Shown here: positions 16,821-25,268 of the stretch, piece after piece
How positions within the stretch are numbered: position 1 is the first letter of the stretch
How the letters are laid out: each line of letters starts with the position of its first letter
Notes under the pieces: model-generated
What the model saw: the letters and a program-made list of their open reading frames with translations, nothing else
Database searches by the model: none
Told to the model about the DNA's origin: nothing
Origin: Bacteroidetes bacterium 43-16
GTDB lineage: Bacteria > Bacteroidota > Bacteroidia > Chitinophagales > Chitinophagaceae
NCBI GenBank assembly: GCA_001897525.1
Contig: MKTB01000037.1
Coordinates: 62,001 to 126,000, forward strand
Direction: 5' to 3'
Length of the DNA stretch: 64,000 nucleotides
Program-made: the position numbers and the translations under genes

Positions 16821-19088
16821 ATGAAAAAATTAACCCTTTTGGCACTAACCACAGGCATATGCCTTAGTGCCGTCACCCCGGTTTTCGCAAATCGCAGTCT
16901 ATGGGCCAGTCTGGAAAGTAAAACGGCCCCAACCAGCATTCCGAGAGCTCACCTGCCTTCCAATTATTCAATTGTAAAATTGGACCAGGATGGCATTAAA
17001 GCTTTACTGGCTAAAGCGGGAACCACATTTGAAACAGGCGTTGAATTGAGCCTGCCTAATCATGAAGGAACGTTTAAAACCTTTAAAGTCTGGCAGACAC
17101 CGGTGATGGAAGACGGGCTGCAAGCCCTTCACCCGGAGATCCGCACCTATACCGGGTCTTTAGTAGGAGATGCCAGCCAAACGATTAAAATTACCAATAG
17201 TCCTTATGGATTTGTAGCGCGTTCTTTCTCCTTTGATATGAACGATGTGTTTGCTATCGAATCTTACGGGCATGATGCCAACGGTTACTATACCGTAGCA
17301 GCAGCAGGTGATTATTACCGTTTACCGATGCTGGGTTGTAATCCCAACATCTTAGGCAACGAGCCTCTTGTTACAGACCAGGAAAGTGGTAAAGTAGTGC
17401 AAAGGGTAATTGGTGAGATCCGCAGAACCTACCGCATAGCGGTTGCCTGTACGGGTGATTATGCCCAGGCTGTTTCCGGTACCCCCAATCCTACCGTATC
17501 ACAGGTTTTAGCGATCATTACAGCTACGGTAAATAATGCTAATGGTATTTGGGAAAGAGAAATGTCTGTTTCCACAAAATTGGTGAACAATAATACGGCG
17601 GTTATCTACCTGGACCCGACGACCGATCCTTATACTAATGACGGTGACCACCCTACGGTACTTACTGAAAACCAAACGAACCATACGACCTTTATCGGCA
17701 ATGCCAATTATGACCTGGGCCATGTACTCACGGCTTCCGGTGGCGGTCTTGCCCAATTGGCATCCGTATGCAGCACCGGTGGAAAGGCCAGTGGTGTTTC
17801 CGGTTCTTCAGGACCAACTGATATAGGAACCATGACCCACGAAGTAGGTCACCAAATGGGCGCAGGACATACGTTCACCTCCAAAAGCGGAGGTTGTGAC
17901 GGTAATGGTATGGCGGAATCATCTTACGAGCCAGGCAGCGGTACCACCATCATGTCTTATAATGGTGCCTGTGCTGCGGACAATACACCATTGACCACAA
18001 CACCGATGACTGACTATTATAACCAGTTTAACCTGGGCCAGATGCGCGCGGTGATCACCACCAGTGGTGCCTGTGGCTCTACTGTTTTAGGACAAGCCCC
18101 AGTCATCATTAACCCGATCAACCCGAATACAAGATATATCATCCCTGCCAATACTGCCTTTGAACTGATTGCCAATGAAGCCACTAATGCAGTTGCAGGA
18201 AACAGTATCCCTACTTATTGCTGGGAGCAATTTGACCTGGGACCGATAGATATGGTAGAAGCAAATGGCAGTACCGTTACAGCAGGCCCTGTGTTCAGCA
18301 GCTTGCCTCCTGTTAGAGACAGAAGCCGCGTAATGCCGATGTATGCGACCTTAAAAGATGGCGTTTACTCTAAAGTAGGAGAGCGCACACCTAATGTGAG
18401 CAGAACGATGAGATTTGCTATTACCGCACGCAGTATTGCTCCGGATGGATGGGGAACACATAATACTTCAGACAATAACTTAAACATTAAAGTAGTAAAA
18501 GGTAATGCAGACTTCCGGGTGACCGGCCCTAATGCGAATGCTGCCTGGACTCCGGGACAAGCTTATGAAATTACCTGGACCTTAGGCAATACGCTGACCC
18601 CGCAGGACAGCATCATGACCGGGTATGTGAACATCTACCTGTCTCTTGATGGCGGTATGACCTTCCCGGTGATCTTAGCCACAAACGTACAAAATACCGG
18701 AAGCTTTAACATTACCGCTCCCGACTATTTCTCCAACAATGCAAGGATCAAGGTAAAAGCAGTAGGTAATATTTATTTTGATGTTTCAAAAGCTGACTTT
18801 AAGGTTTTAGGCAACCCGGCCAATGGTATTAAAGGTACCGATGTGGCCAATTCAGTTGCCGTATTCCCTAACCCTACCTCAGGTATGCTGAACATCAAGA
18901 ATAATAATTACGATGGCGAAGCGATGGACCTGGTATTGTTAAACGTATTGGGACAGGAAGTATGGAAAGGCACTATGCAACAGCAAACTTCTGTAAACAC
19001 AGGCAACTTCAGCAAAGGATCTTATTACCTGTATTTAAAAGGCAGCAAATCTGCTAAATACGGCGTTAAAAAAGTTACCGTACAATAA
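16821..19088 (+). CDS. Secreted M12-like zinc metalloprotease with T9SS sorting domain
   Basis: A 755-residue secreted metzincin. Signal peptide at about residues 1-23 (ending VFA). The N-terminal ~200 residues resemble a propeptide. The catalytic domain (about 205-420) has the extended zinc motif HEVGHQMGAGH (His340, Glu341, His344, His350) and a Met-turn in TIMSYNG near residue 380. Beta-sandwich regions follow (about 430-670). The last ~80 residues, starting VFPNPTSGMLNI and containing LLNVLGQEVWKG, are a type A T9SS C-terminal domain, so the protein is predicted to cross the outer membrane and be released or anchored at the surface. The gene stands alone and ends in a strong terminator. 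Confidence 0.93.
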   Translation: MKKLTLLALTTGICLSAVTPVFANRSLWASLESKTAPTSIPRAHLPSNYSIVKLDQDGIKALLAKAGTTFETGVELSLPNHEGTFKTFKVWQTPVMEDGLQALHPEIRTYTGSLVGDASQTIKITNSPYGFVARSFSFDMNDVFAIESYGHDANGYYTVAAAGDYYRLPMLGCNPNILGNEPLVTDQESGKVVQRVIGEIRRTYRIAVACTGDYAQAVSGTPNPTVSQVLAIITATVNNANGIWEREMSVSTKLVNNNTAVIYLDPTTDPYTNDGDHPTVLTENQTNHTTFIGNANYDLGHVLTASGGGLAQLASVCSTGGKASGVSGSSGPTDIGTMTHEVGHQMGAGHTFTSKSGGCDGNGMAESSYEPGSGTTIMSYNGACAADNTPLTTTPMTDYYNQFNLGQMRAVITTSGACGSTVLGQAPVIINPINPNTRYIIPANTAFELIANEATNAVAGNSIPTYCWEQFDLGPIDMVEANGSTVTAGPVFSSLPPVRDRSRVMPMYATLKDGVYSKVGERTPNVSRTMRFAITARSIAPDGWGTHNTSDNNLNIKVVKGNADFRVTGPNANAAWTPGQAYEITWTLGNTLTPQDSIMTGYVNIYLSLDGGMTFPVILATNVQNTGSFNITAPDYFSNNARIKVKAVGNIYFDVSKADFKVLGNPANGIKGTDVANSVAVFPNPTSGMLNIKNNNYDGEAMDLVLLNVLGQEVWKGTMQQQTSVNTGNFSKGSYYLYLKGSKSAKYGVKKVTVQ

Positions 19089-19108
19089 ATTTATCTTCAA
19101 ATACCCTT

Positions 19109-19144
19109 AAAAAAGCGCCCGGAAATGTTTCCGGGCGCTTTTTT
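19109..19144 (+). terminator. Intrinsic terminator of the metalloprotease gene
   Basis: A perfect 17-bp stem (19109-19125 with 19128-19144) with a GC core (GCGCCCGG / CCGGGCGC) and a six-T tail, 20 bases after the stop. Confidence 0.92.
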
Positions 19145-19226
19145 AACGTTTAAGGCACAGTGATTAAAACATAATTTCGTTAATTTGTAATCGTTTTTGA
19201 TTAAAAAATCAAGACCCTTGTAATTT

Positions 19227-20015
19227 ATGAACGTCTTTTCATTTTTGAAGCCTCTAAAAGCACTCTGCCTGGGGGCAATACTCACCATAGCCACTGTACA
19301 TTCCGGTAATGCACAGGTAACTGATGTAAATACCCTCAAGTCTTATCAATTATCTATGCCCCGTGTTACCGCTGCTGTGGCAAAATATGATGCTAAGCTG
19401 AAAAGTGAATTCAAGCAAAAAGGCCTTAATTATACCAATAGTTCCTTATACATACGTTCCTTTAAATCTCAAAATGAAATGGAAGTATGGGTCAGGAACA
19501 ACGATGCAGATACCTTTACCTTATTTAAGACTTATAAAATCTGTGCCCTGTCCGGCGTTTTAGGCCCTAAACGGGTAGAAGGAGACCGCCAGGTGCCGGA
19601 GGGATTATATTTCATCACAGACTTTAATCCCAAGAGTGATTTCCACCTCTCTATGTTTGTAAGCTATCCCAATTACTCGGACAAGCTATTGAGCGACCAG
19701 GTAAAGCCCGGAGGAGATATTTATATCCACGGAAAATGCTTTACAGTAGGCTGTATGCCCATGACCGATGAGGTGATTGAAGAGTTATACGCGCTGTGCC
19801 TTAATTCAAGGTTAAACGGTCAGACCAATATTCCCATCCATATTTTCCCCACAAGGTTTGACAAAGCCGGCCTGAACTTTTTAGGCAGGGAGTACAAGCA
19901 CGAAGTAGACAAACAAAAATTCTGGGTCAATATCAAATCGGCCTATGATTATTTTGAAAGAACCCGCATGATCTTACCCGTGATGTATGACGAAAAAGGC
20001 AAGTACGTCTTTTAG
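19227..20015 (+). CDS. YafK-like L,D-transpeptidase-fold protein
   Basis: A 262-residue exported protein with a signal peptide (about residues 1-29, ending GNAQ). The YkuD-type catalytic motif is DIYIHGKCFTVGCMPM: His168 and the nucleophile Cys176 in the T-V-G-C context. This form, with MPM after the Cys and about 30 residues before an IPIHIFP strand, is closer to YafK (E. coli DpaA, which cleaves Lpp from peptidoglycan) than to cross-linking L,D-transpeptidases. The role is therefore likely in making or cutting meso-diaminopimelate linkages in the periplasm. The reaction cannot be settled from sequence. It precedes rlmH by 18 bases. Confidence 0.83.
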   Translation: MNVFSFLKPLKALCLGAILTIATVHSGNAQVTDVNTLKSYQLSMPRVTAAVAKYDAKLKSEFKQKGLNYTNSSLYIRSFKSQNEMEVWVRNNDADTFTLFKTYKICALSGVLGPKRVEGDRQVPEGLYFITDFNPKSDFHLSMFVSYPNYSDKLLSDQVKPGGDIYIHGKCFTVGCMPMTDEVIEELYALCLNSRLNGQTNIPIHIFPTRFDKAGLNFLGREYKHEVDKQKFWVNIKSAYDYFERTRMILPVMYDEKGKYVF

Positions 20016-20021
20016 TTTTTG

Positions 20022-20029
20022 TAAATTTG
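20022..20029 (+). promoter_or_regulatory. -7 box (TAAATTTG) 4 bases before rlmH
   Basis: Exact TAnnTTTG match. Only CAGC separates it from the ATG at 20034, so a transcript started here would begin at or next to the start codon. No -33 TTTG is seen at the right distance. Confidence 0.45.
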
Positions 20030-20033
20030 CAGC

Positions 20034-20507
20034 ATGGATATTGAGATCTGGTCGATCGGGAAAGAAAACGAAAAACATATTGAAGAAGGGGTGCAGTTAT
20101 ACTTCAAAAAGACACAGCCCTGGAATAAAGTAAAACTCGAGGTCTTAAGCCTGCCCAAAAAATTGCAGACCACTGATGTGGCGCAAACGAAAAAGCAGGA
20201 AGAGGCACTGATCTTAAAAAAATTACAAGCGAATCATACCTTAGTGCTCTTGGATGAAAGGGGTAAAAGCCTGGACTCCATCCAATGGGCTCAGCAGTTC
20301 CAGCAATTTATGAACCAGGGCACCCGTACCCTGGTCATCCTGATTGGCGGTGCCTTTGGCGTGAGTGATGCCATCCGGGAAAAAGCAAGCCAGGTATGGT
20401 CTTTATCTAAGCTGGTCTTCCCCCACCAGTTAGTGAGATTGATTCTTGCAGAGCAGGTATATCGCGCATTCAGCATTTTAAACAATGCTCCTTACCACCA
20501 TCAATAA
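20034..20507 (+). CDS. rlmH: 23S rRNA pseudouridine-1915 N3-methyltransferase RlmH
   Basis: A 157-residue SPOUT-class enzyme that methylates N3 of pseudouridine 1915 in helix 69 of 23S rRNA on the assembled ribosome, using S-adenosylmethionine. The C-terminal knot is intact: LVILIGGAFGVSD (about residues 101-113) binds the cofactor, and FPHQLVRLILAEQVYRA then NNAPYHH complete the active site. Length and start agree with the family (residues 1-9 form the first strand). It converges with the next gene with 5 bases between stops and no obvious hairpin in that gap. Confidence 0.96.
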   Translation: MDIEIWSIGKENEKHIEEGVQLYFKKTQPWNKVKLEVLSLPKKLQTTDVAQTKKQEEALILKKLQANHTLVLLDERGKSLDSIQWAQQFQQFMNQGTRTLVILIGGAFGVSDAIREKASQVWSLSKLVFPHQLVRLILAEQVYRAFSILNNAPYHHQ

Positions 20508-20512
20508 ATAGT

Positions 20513-21166
20513 TTAAGCAAACATATCATGTGGCTCATGCCACACATTGGTAAAGTCGCCGATCACCCAACCCTTTTCCAGCCGGTACTGGTCATTGACC
20601 TGTAAGCGGGCAACTTCCTCTTTCCATACTTTACGGAATTGCGGGTGCAGGGTGCCTCCTGGCTGACCTGCAGGAGCGGTGTCGCTGTATTGGTATTGGG
20701 GATCTACAATCGTACCCCTGGGGTACATAATGCCGGGAATGCCTTTACCCCTCAGGTCTAAGTGCTGCGGATGGTCCAGGCCGATGGTATGGCCAAATTC
20801 ATGAGCTGCCGTAGTAGAACCCGGATAGAGGTTATCCAGTTTAAAAAATCCGGTATTGCAGTTTATAGCATCTACAAAGGAGATATTGCCATTGACGAAG
20901 GATTCTACACGGAAAAAGTTTTTTCGCGGATCTTTATTATGAAAAATAGTTTCAGCGCTTAAGTCCGGTACATAAAAACCTTGTATGGAAAAGCTGAGGG
21001 TGTACAGGTGCGAGCCCAGCCTGATCTTGCCTTGCACTTCGGTCCACATGGTTTCAATTTCTGCGGCCATCTGCTTACTGAGCGCTTCATCAGCGGCCCC
21101 ACCATAGATAATGATGTCCGCTTTTAATAAAGCTTCCTGTTCATTAAGCAACTCAACCGTACCCAT
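20513..21166 (-). CDS. Metzincin-type metallopeptidase without signal peptide
   Basis: A 217-residue protein with the metzincin zinc motif HEFGHTIGLDH (His122, Glu123, His126, His132), flanked by AAHEFGH and HPQHLD, and an IMYPRG segment about 22 residues later that would be the Met-turn (Met in a Met-Tyr-Pro context as in matrixins). It resembles M10-like or astacin-like minimal catalytic domains. No signal peptide, lipobox or T9SS tail is visible: the protein starts MGTVELLNEQ. An upstream in-frame secretion signal is not evident in the 80 bases before pcrB. It may be cytoplasmic or exported by another route. Substrate unknown. Confidence 0.72.
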   Translation of the reverse strand: MGTVELLNEQEALLKADIIIYGGAADEALSKQMAAEIETMWTEVQGKIRLGSHLYTLSFSIQGFYVPDLSAETIFHNKDPRKNFFRVESFVNGNISFVDAINCNTGFFKLDNLYPGSTTAAHEFGHTIGLDHPQHLDLRGKGIPGIMYPRGTIVDPQYQYSDTAPAGQPGGTLHPQFRKVWKEEVARLQVNDQYRLEKGWVIGDFTNVWHEPHDMFA

Positions 21167-21246
21167 ATTGGCATGAATGAAGTAAGTAAAAGAAAAAATT
21201 AAATAGAAGACTGTTGCATAACCAGGCCATGAACAACCGCTAATGC

Positions 21247-21990
21247 TTATGCATAAACCGCTTTAGCCACCGCGCTCATCTCTTCAATCAAAGAAAGGTC
21301 TTTCTCGATAGCATTGCCCACAACCACGACCTGTGCTCCTGCTTCAAAAGCGGCACGCACACCGGCAACATCTTTAATACCACCACCTACGATCAAAGGA
21401 ATGTCGATATTACGGCTTACTTTCTCGATCATCTGGGTACTGATCGGGTACTGCGCACCACTGCCTGCATCCATATAGATAATACTCTGGCCCATCAGTT
21501 CTGCGGCCCAGGCCGTACACAAAGCGATATCGGGCTTGTTGCGCGGAACGGGTGCCGAATGGCTCATATAAGAAACTGTAGTGGGTACACCGCCATCTAC
21601 CAGTATATAGCCTGTTGCTAACACTTCCAGGCCACTGGCTTTCACCACCGGTGCCGCCACAACCTGCTGGCCGATCAGCAATTCTGCATTCCTGCCGGAC
21701 ACCAGGGATAAAAACAATAATGCATCCGCAGCTTTGCACACCTGTGCGGGGCTGCCCGGGAACAGGATCACCGGGATCTGGGACACCGATTTAAACGCAT
21801 TGATACAATGCTCCATATGATCGGAGAGCATTAAACTTCCTCCAAATAAAACCAGGTCTACCTTTGCAGCATTGCAACGTTTTGCCAACTCCACTATTTT
21901 TTCAGGCGATATATCGTCCGGGTCGATTAAGACCGCAAACGCTTTTTTCCCCTCATTCTTTAGATGTTGTAATTGCTGTTTTATATTCAC
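21247..21990 (-). CDS. pcrB: Geranylgeranyl/heptaprenylglyceryl phosphate synthase (PcrB family)
   Basis: A 247-residue TIM-barrel enzyme that joins a polyprenyl diphosphate to sn-glycerol-1-phosphate. Diagnostic segments are FAVLIDPDD (residues 18-26), FGGSLM, IYMDAGSGA (about 172-180) and LIVGGGIKD (about 200-208), the last two forming the phosphate-binding loops. Bacteroidota proteins of this family belong to the group II GGGP synthases related to archaeal enzymes, and some were shown to make geranylgeranylglyceryl phosphate; which chain length is made here is not visible. It lies 34 bases downstream of uvrD/pcrA, on the same strand, matching the pcrA/pcrB neighbourhood of Bacillus. Confidence 0.92.
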   Translation of the reverse strand: MNIKQQLQHLKNEGKKAFAVLIDPDDISPEKIVELAKRCNAAKVDLVLFGGSLMLSDHMEHCINAFKSVSQIPVILFPGSPAQVCKAADALLFLSLVSGRNAELLIGQQVVAAPVVKASGLEVLATGYILVDGGVPTTVSYMSHSAPVPRNKPDIALCTAWAAELMGQSIIYMDAGSGAQYPISTQMIEKVSRNIDIPLIVGGGIKDVAGVRAAFEAGAQVVVVGNAIEKDLSLIEEMSAVAKAVYA

Positions 21991-22013
21991 TATAATTCCT
22001 GTTATAAGATATG

Positions 22014-22021
22014 CAAAGATA
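22014..22021 (-). promoter_or_regulatory. -7 box (TATCTTTG) for pcrB
   Basis: On the minus strand TATCTTTG fits TAnnTTTG, with TTG 18 bases upstream (plus-strand 22040-22042). It overlaps the gap after the uvrD stop and lies 23 bases before the pcrB ATG, so pcrB may have its own promoter. Confidence 0.45.
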
Positions 22022-22024
22022 AGA

Positions 22025-24364
22025 CTATTCTATAATTTTCAATTTGGCATACTGCAGCATGATTTTTTTAATGCCCACACCCTGCTCAAATTCAATGGTA
22101 GCCATTCTATTATTGGGATTACCATCCAGGCCTTTGATGACACCGAAACCAAAACGCTGGTGCTCTACTTTCTGCCCTACCGCCATTTCAGAGACATCAC
22201 TGGCCGTAAAGTCTGCCGATGGTGTATGACTGTATTGCTGCTGTGCCACTGCGGCCTTTTTCGCAGCCACCAGGTTACTGGAGCTTGCCGGCGCTTCCGC
22301 CTGCTTTTTGGCAAAGGTCTGGCGCGTACCAAAACCGGACTGGCTGCCCGGTCCTGCACTTTTATTGCCGATAGCACCACGTGCACCTGCCAGGCCAGCA
22401 TAACTTTTATCAATATATTCCTCCGGAACCTCGCTGATAAAACGGCTGGCATCATTCTGCACCAGTTGCCCGAAGCGGTAACGGCTGTTGGCAAAAGTGA
22501 GCCAGAGCCTTGCTTTCGCACGGGTAACCACTACATAAAATAACCTGCGCTCTTCTTCCAGATCCTCCCGGGCATATAGACTCATTGCAGAAGGAAACAG
22601 GTTTTCTTCCAGGCCTACGGCAAATACACAAGGAAATTCAAGGCCTTTTGCCGCATGGATCGTCATCAGTTTAACTACGTCCTGGTCTTCTTCATTCTCA
22701 TTATCCGCATCGGTCAGCAGGGTAATGTTCTGCAGGTAAGTCCCTAAGCTTTTATCTTCTTCCAGTTCGCCGTCTGCATTAGGCGTTTCGGTATATTCTT
22801 TAATAGAGTTGAGCAATTCCTGCACGTTCTCATAACGCTGCAAGCCCTCTACCGTTTTATCGGAATAGAGTTCTTTCACCAGTCCGCTGCGTTTCCCTAC
22901 CTCATAGGCCACATCATAGGCATTCGCCGTATGCAGCATGGTCTGGGCGCTTTTAATGATGGTTACAAAACCATCAATGGCCGTAGCTGCATTACCCTTT
23001 ACAAATTGGGAGGCATGCTCCAGGACGTTCCATAAAAGCTGGCCGCTTTCATTGGCCACGATCATCATTTTCTCCAGGGACGTTTTACCGATCCCTCTTG
23101 TAGGATAGTTGATCACCCTTTTAATGGCTTCTTCATCCCTTGGATTGGCCACAACACGCAGGTAAGCGATAAAGTCCTTGATCTCTTTTCTTTGATAGAA
23201 AGACAAGCCGCCAAATATGCGGTAAGGGATATTCATTCTCCGGAGGCTTTCCTCGAAAGAACGGCTCTGCGCATTGGTCCGGTAAAGGATAGCAAAATCT
23301 TTGTTACTGTAATGATAGCGGAGTTTATATTCTGAAATAGCATCTGCGATGTAACGGCCTTCATCATTATCCGTCAAGGTACGCACCAGCTTGATCTTCT
23401 CCCCGTGATCATTTTCTGTCCACAGGTTTTTAGGGATCTGGTTCTTATTGTTACCGATAATAGTATTGGCTACATTCAGGATGCTTTGTGTACTCCTGTA
23501 GTTTTGCTCCAGCTTGATCACCCTTACGTCATCATAATCGTTCTGGAACTGGAGGATGTTTTGAATGGTAGCTCCGCGGAAGGAATAGATACTTTGTGCA
23601 TCATCCCCTACCACACAAATATTTTCATGCACGGCAGCAAGCATCTTTACGATCTTATACTGTGCTGTATTGGTATCCTGGTACTCATCTATAAGCACGT
23701 ATTTAAAGCGGTGCTGGTATTTGGAAAGTACTTCAGGCTGTGTTTTCAGCAATTCGTACATCTTAAATAGAAGGTCATCAAAATCCATAGCACCGTTTTT
23801 GAAACAACGGCTGGCATATTGTGCATAGATCTGCCCGATCAGCGGCCTGTTGGCCCTGGCATCTTCCTGGGTGATCGAGGGTTCTCTCTGGTATTGGCCA
23901 GGCCCTATGAGGCTGTTTTTAGCAGAAGAAATGCGGCTGTAAACAAGATTGGGTTTATAGATCTTATCATCCAGCTTATTTTCAGAGATGATACTCCTGA
24001 TGAGGCTCTTGGCATCATCGGCATCATAGATAGTAAAATTGCTGGGATAGCCGATCTTGGTAGCTTCGGCCCTCATTATTTTTGCAAATACGGAGTGGAA
24101 CGTACCGATATAAAGATTGCGTGCTTCAGAGTTACCGAGGATCTTCTCGATACGCTCTTTCATTTCAGCGGCAGCTTTATTGGTAAAAGTAAGGGCAAGG
24201 ATATTGAAGGGATCTACACCCTGGCGCATGAGGTGGGCAATCCGGGTAGTGAGTACTTTGGTCTTACCACTTCCTGCTCCTGCTACGATCATCAGAGGCC
24301 CGTTCACATGCTCTACAGCAGCTCTTTGCTGCTCATTAAGTTCACTCAGATATTGGTACTGCAT
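22025..24364 (-). CDS. pcrA: UvrD/PcrA-type superfamily 1 DNA helicase
   Basis: A 779-residue 3'-5' helicase used in repair and in clearing stalled complexes. Walker A is AGAGSGKT (residues 28-35), the Walker B box is LIDEYQDTN (about 232), and EQNYRST, MTIHAAKGLEF and VVTRAKARLWL supply the remaining SF1 motifs. A low-complexity linker (about 655-725, rich in Gly, Ala, Ser and Gln) leads to a C-terminal Tudor-like domain (VGQKVEHQRFGFGVIKG) that contacts RNA polymerase in Bacillus PcrA. The ATG at 24364 is preceded by a -7 box only 7 bases away. The next gene downstream is pcrB. Both UvrD and PcrA names fit. Confidence 0.95.
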   Translation of the reverse strand: MQYQYLSELNEQQRAAVEHVNGPLMIVAGAGSGKTKVLTTRIAHLMRQGVDPFNILALTFTNKAAAEMKERIEKILGNSEARNLYIGTFHSVFAKIMRAEATKIGYPSNFTIYDADDAKSLIRSIISENKLDDKIYKPNLVYSRISSAKNSLIGPGQYQREPSITQEDARANRPLIGQIYAQYASRCFKNGAMDFDDLLFKMYELLKTQPEVLSKYQHRFKYVLIDEYQDTNTAQYKIVKMLAAVHENICVVGDDAQSIYSFRGATIQNILQFQNDYDDVRVIKLEQNYRSTQSILNVANTIIGNNKNQIPKNLWTENDHGEKIKLVRTLTDNDEGRYIADAISEYKLRYHYSNKDFAILYRTNAQSRSFEESLRRMNIPYRIFGGLSFYQRKEIKDFIAYLRVVANPRDEEAIKRVINYPTRGIGKTSLEKMMIVANESGQLLWNVLEHASQFVKGNAATAIDGFVTIIKSAQTMLHTANAYDVAYEVGKRSGLVKELYSDKTVEGLQRYENVQELLNSIKEYTETPNADGELEEDKSLGTYLQNITLLTDADNENEEDQDVVKLMTIHAAKGLEFPCVFAVGLEENLFPSAMSLYAREDLEEERRLFYVVVTRAKARLWLTFANSRYRFGQLVQNDASRFISEVPEEYIDKSYAGLAGARGAIGNKSAGPGSQSGFGTRQTFAKKQAEAPASSSNLVAAKKAAVAQQQYSHTPSADFTASDVSEMAVGQKVEHQRFGFGVIKGLDGNPNNRMATIEFEQGVGIKKIMLQYAKLKIIE

Positions 24365-24371
24365 AAGCCTG

Positions 24372-24379
24372 CAAAGTTA
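24372..24379 (-). promoter_or_regulatory. -7 box (TAACTTTG) 7 bases before pcrA
   Basis: Minus-strand TAACTTTG fits TAnnTTTG exactly and is separated from the ATG by seven bases, so the message would have almost no leader. Confidence 0.45.
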
Positions 24380-24423
24380 CATGAAAATAAGCACCTTTCC
24401 GACCAAAATAATGGGCATAAAAA

Positions 24424-24452
24424 AAGGGCCATATCTAGACAGATAAGCCCTT
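24424..24452 (-). terminator. Intrinsic terminator after the yceI-type gene
   Basis: An interrupted stem (AAGGGC with GCCCTT outside, TATCT with AGATA inside) around a 4-base loop. Read on the minus strand it runs into seven T residues. It lies about 30 bases after the minus-strand stop at 24483. Confidence 0.75.
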
Positions 24453-24482
24453 AACTAAAACCTACACCTATGAAAAAAACTC

Positions 24483-25154
24483 TTACTTTTTCGCTTTTAT
24501 GTTTAACTCGATATCTACATCTTGAGAGATACCCCAGTCTTTAGGATCGCCTTCTGTACCGTAAGTCAGACCCCAATCTTGTCTGTTGATTGTGAATTTA
24601 GATTCAACAAAGATTTCATTATCAGTAATCGCAACTTTCGCAGGGAACTTAACGTTTACTGTTTTATCTTTAATAGTCAGGTTACCGCTAACTGTGTTAG
24701 TGGCACCGGCTACTACGCTTTTACTTGCTGTAGTATCTAAAGCACCTACGCCTGTAATTTCAAATTTAGCAGTAGGGTATTTAGTTACTTCAAAGAAATC
24801 CTGGTTTTTCAGGTGACCATCCAGATCAGTTGATTTCTTACCTTCTGATGCGCCTACAGCTGCAGGATCAGTAGTTAAAGAGTTCATATCAACTGTGTAT
24901 GTACCACCAGTGATCGCACCGTTCTCAACAGCAACAGTACCACCGCCTTTCAGGATACCAAAACGAGGGTTTAAACCGCCTTTGTGGTAAGCTTTCCATT
25001 TTAAAGAACTAGCTGTAGTATCTACCGTATAAGTAGCTCCTGTCTGCGTAGCAACTTCTTTCTTTTCAGAAGTTTCAGCTTTATCGCCTTCAGCTCCGTT
25101 ACAAGAAGCTAATAATGCAGTAGCAGCGAATGCGAAGATAAATAATTTTTTCAT
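24483..25154 (-). CDS. YceI-family lipoprotein
   Basis: A 223-residue lipoprotein: signal peptide ending in LLASC (Cys near residue 18), a ~25-residue acidic linker, then a YceI lipocalin-like barrel from about residue 40. YceI folds bind long isoprenoid chains such as polyprenyl phosphate or quinone precursors. Typical pieces are SSLKWKAYHKGG at the first strand, FFEVTKYPTAKFEITG in the middle and NRQDWGLTYG near the end. It probably sits in the outer or inner membrane facing the periplasm. The gene is a single unit with a terminator. The nearby pcrB makes a prenyl lipid, but linking the two would be speculation. Confidence 0.88.
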   Translation of the reverse strand: MKKLFIFAFAATALLASCNGAEGDKAETSEKKEVATQTGATYTVDTTASSLKWKAYHKGGLNPRFGILKGGGTVAVENGAITGGTYTVDMNSLTTDPAAVGASEGKKSTDLDGHLKNQDFFEVTKYPTAKFEITGVGALDTTASKSVVAGATNTVSGNLTIKDKTVNVKFPAKVAITDNEIFVESKFTINRQDWGLTYGTEGDPKDWGISQDVDIELNIKAKK

Positions 25155-25268
25155 TTAATTAAAATTTCTTTTTTATTTACAAAGTCAAGAGGTGTTTTCC
25201 TCTAATTTGCATATGCAAAGTAACAGCAAAAACCTGTAGCTACAAATAATTGCATTGTTAATTATTTG

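Noticed and set aside
21872-24454. Long plus-strand frames (over 200 codons) opposite pcrB and pcrA
   Set aside because: They lie wholly antisense to well-conserved genes, have unusual composition (many Cys, His and Ile) and match no family.
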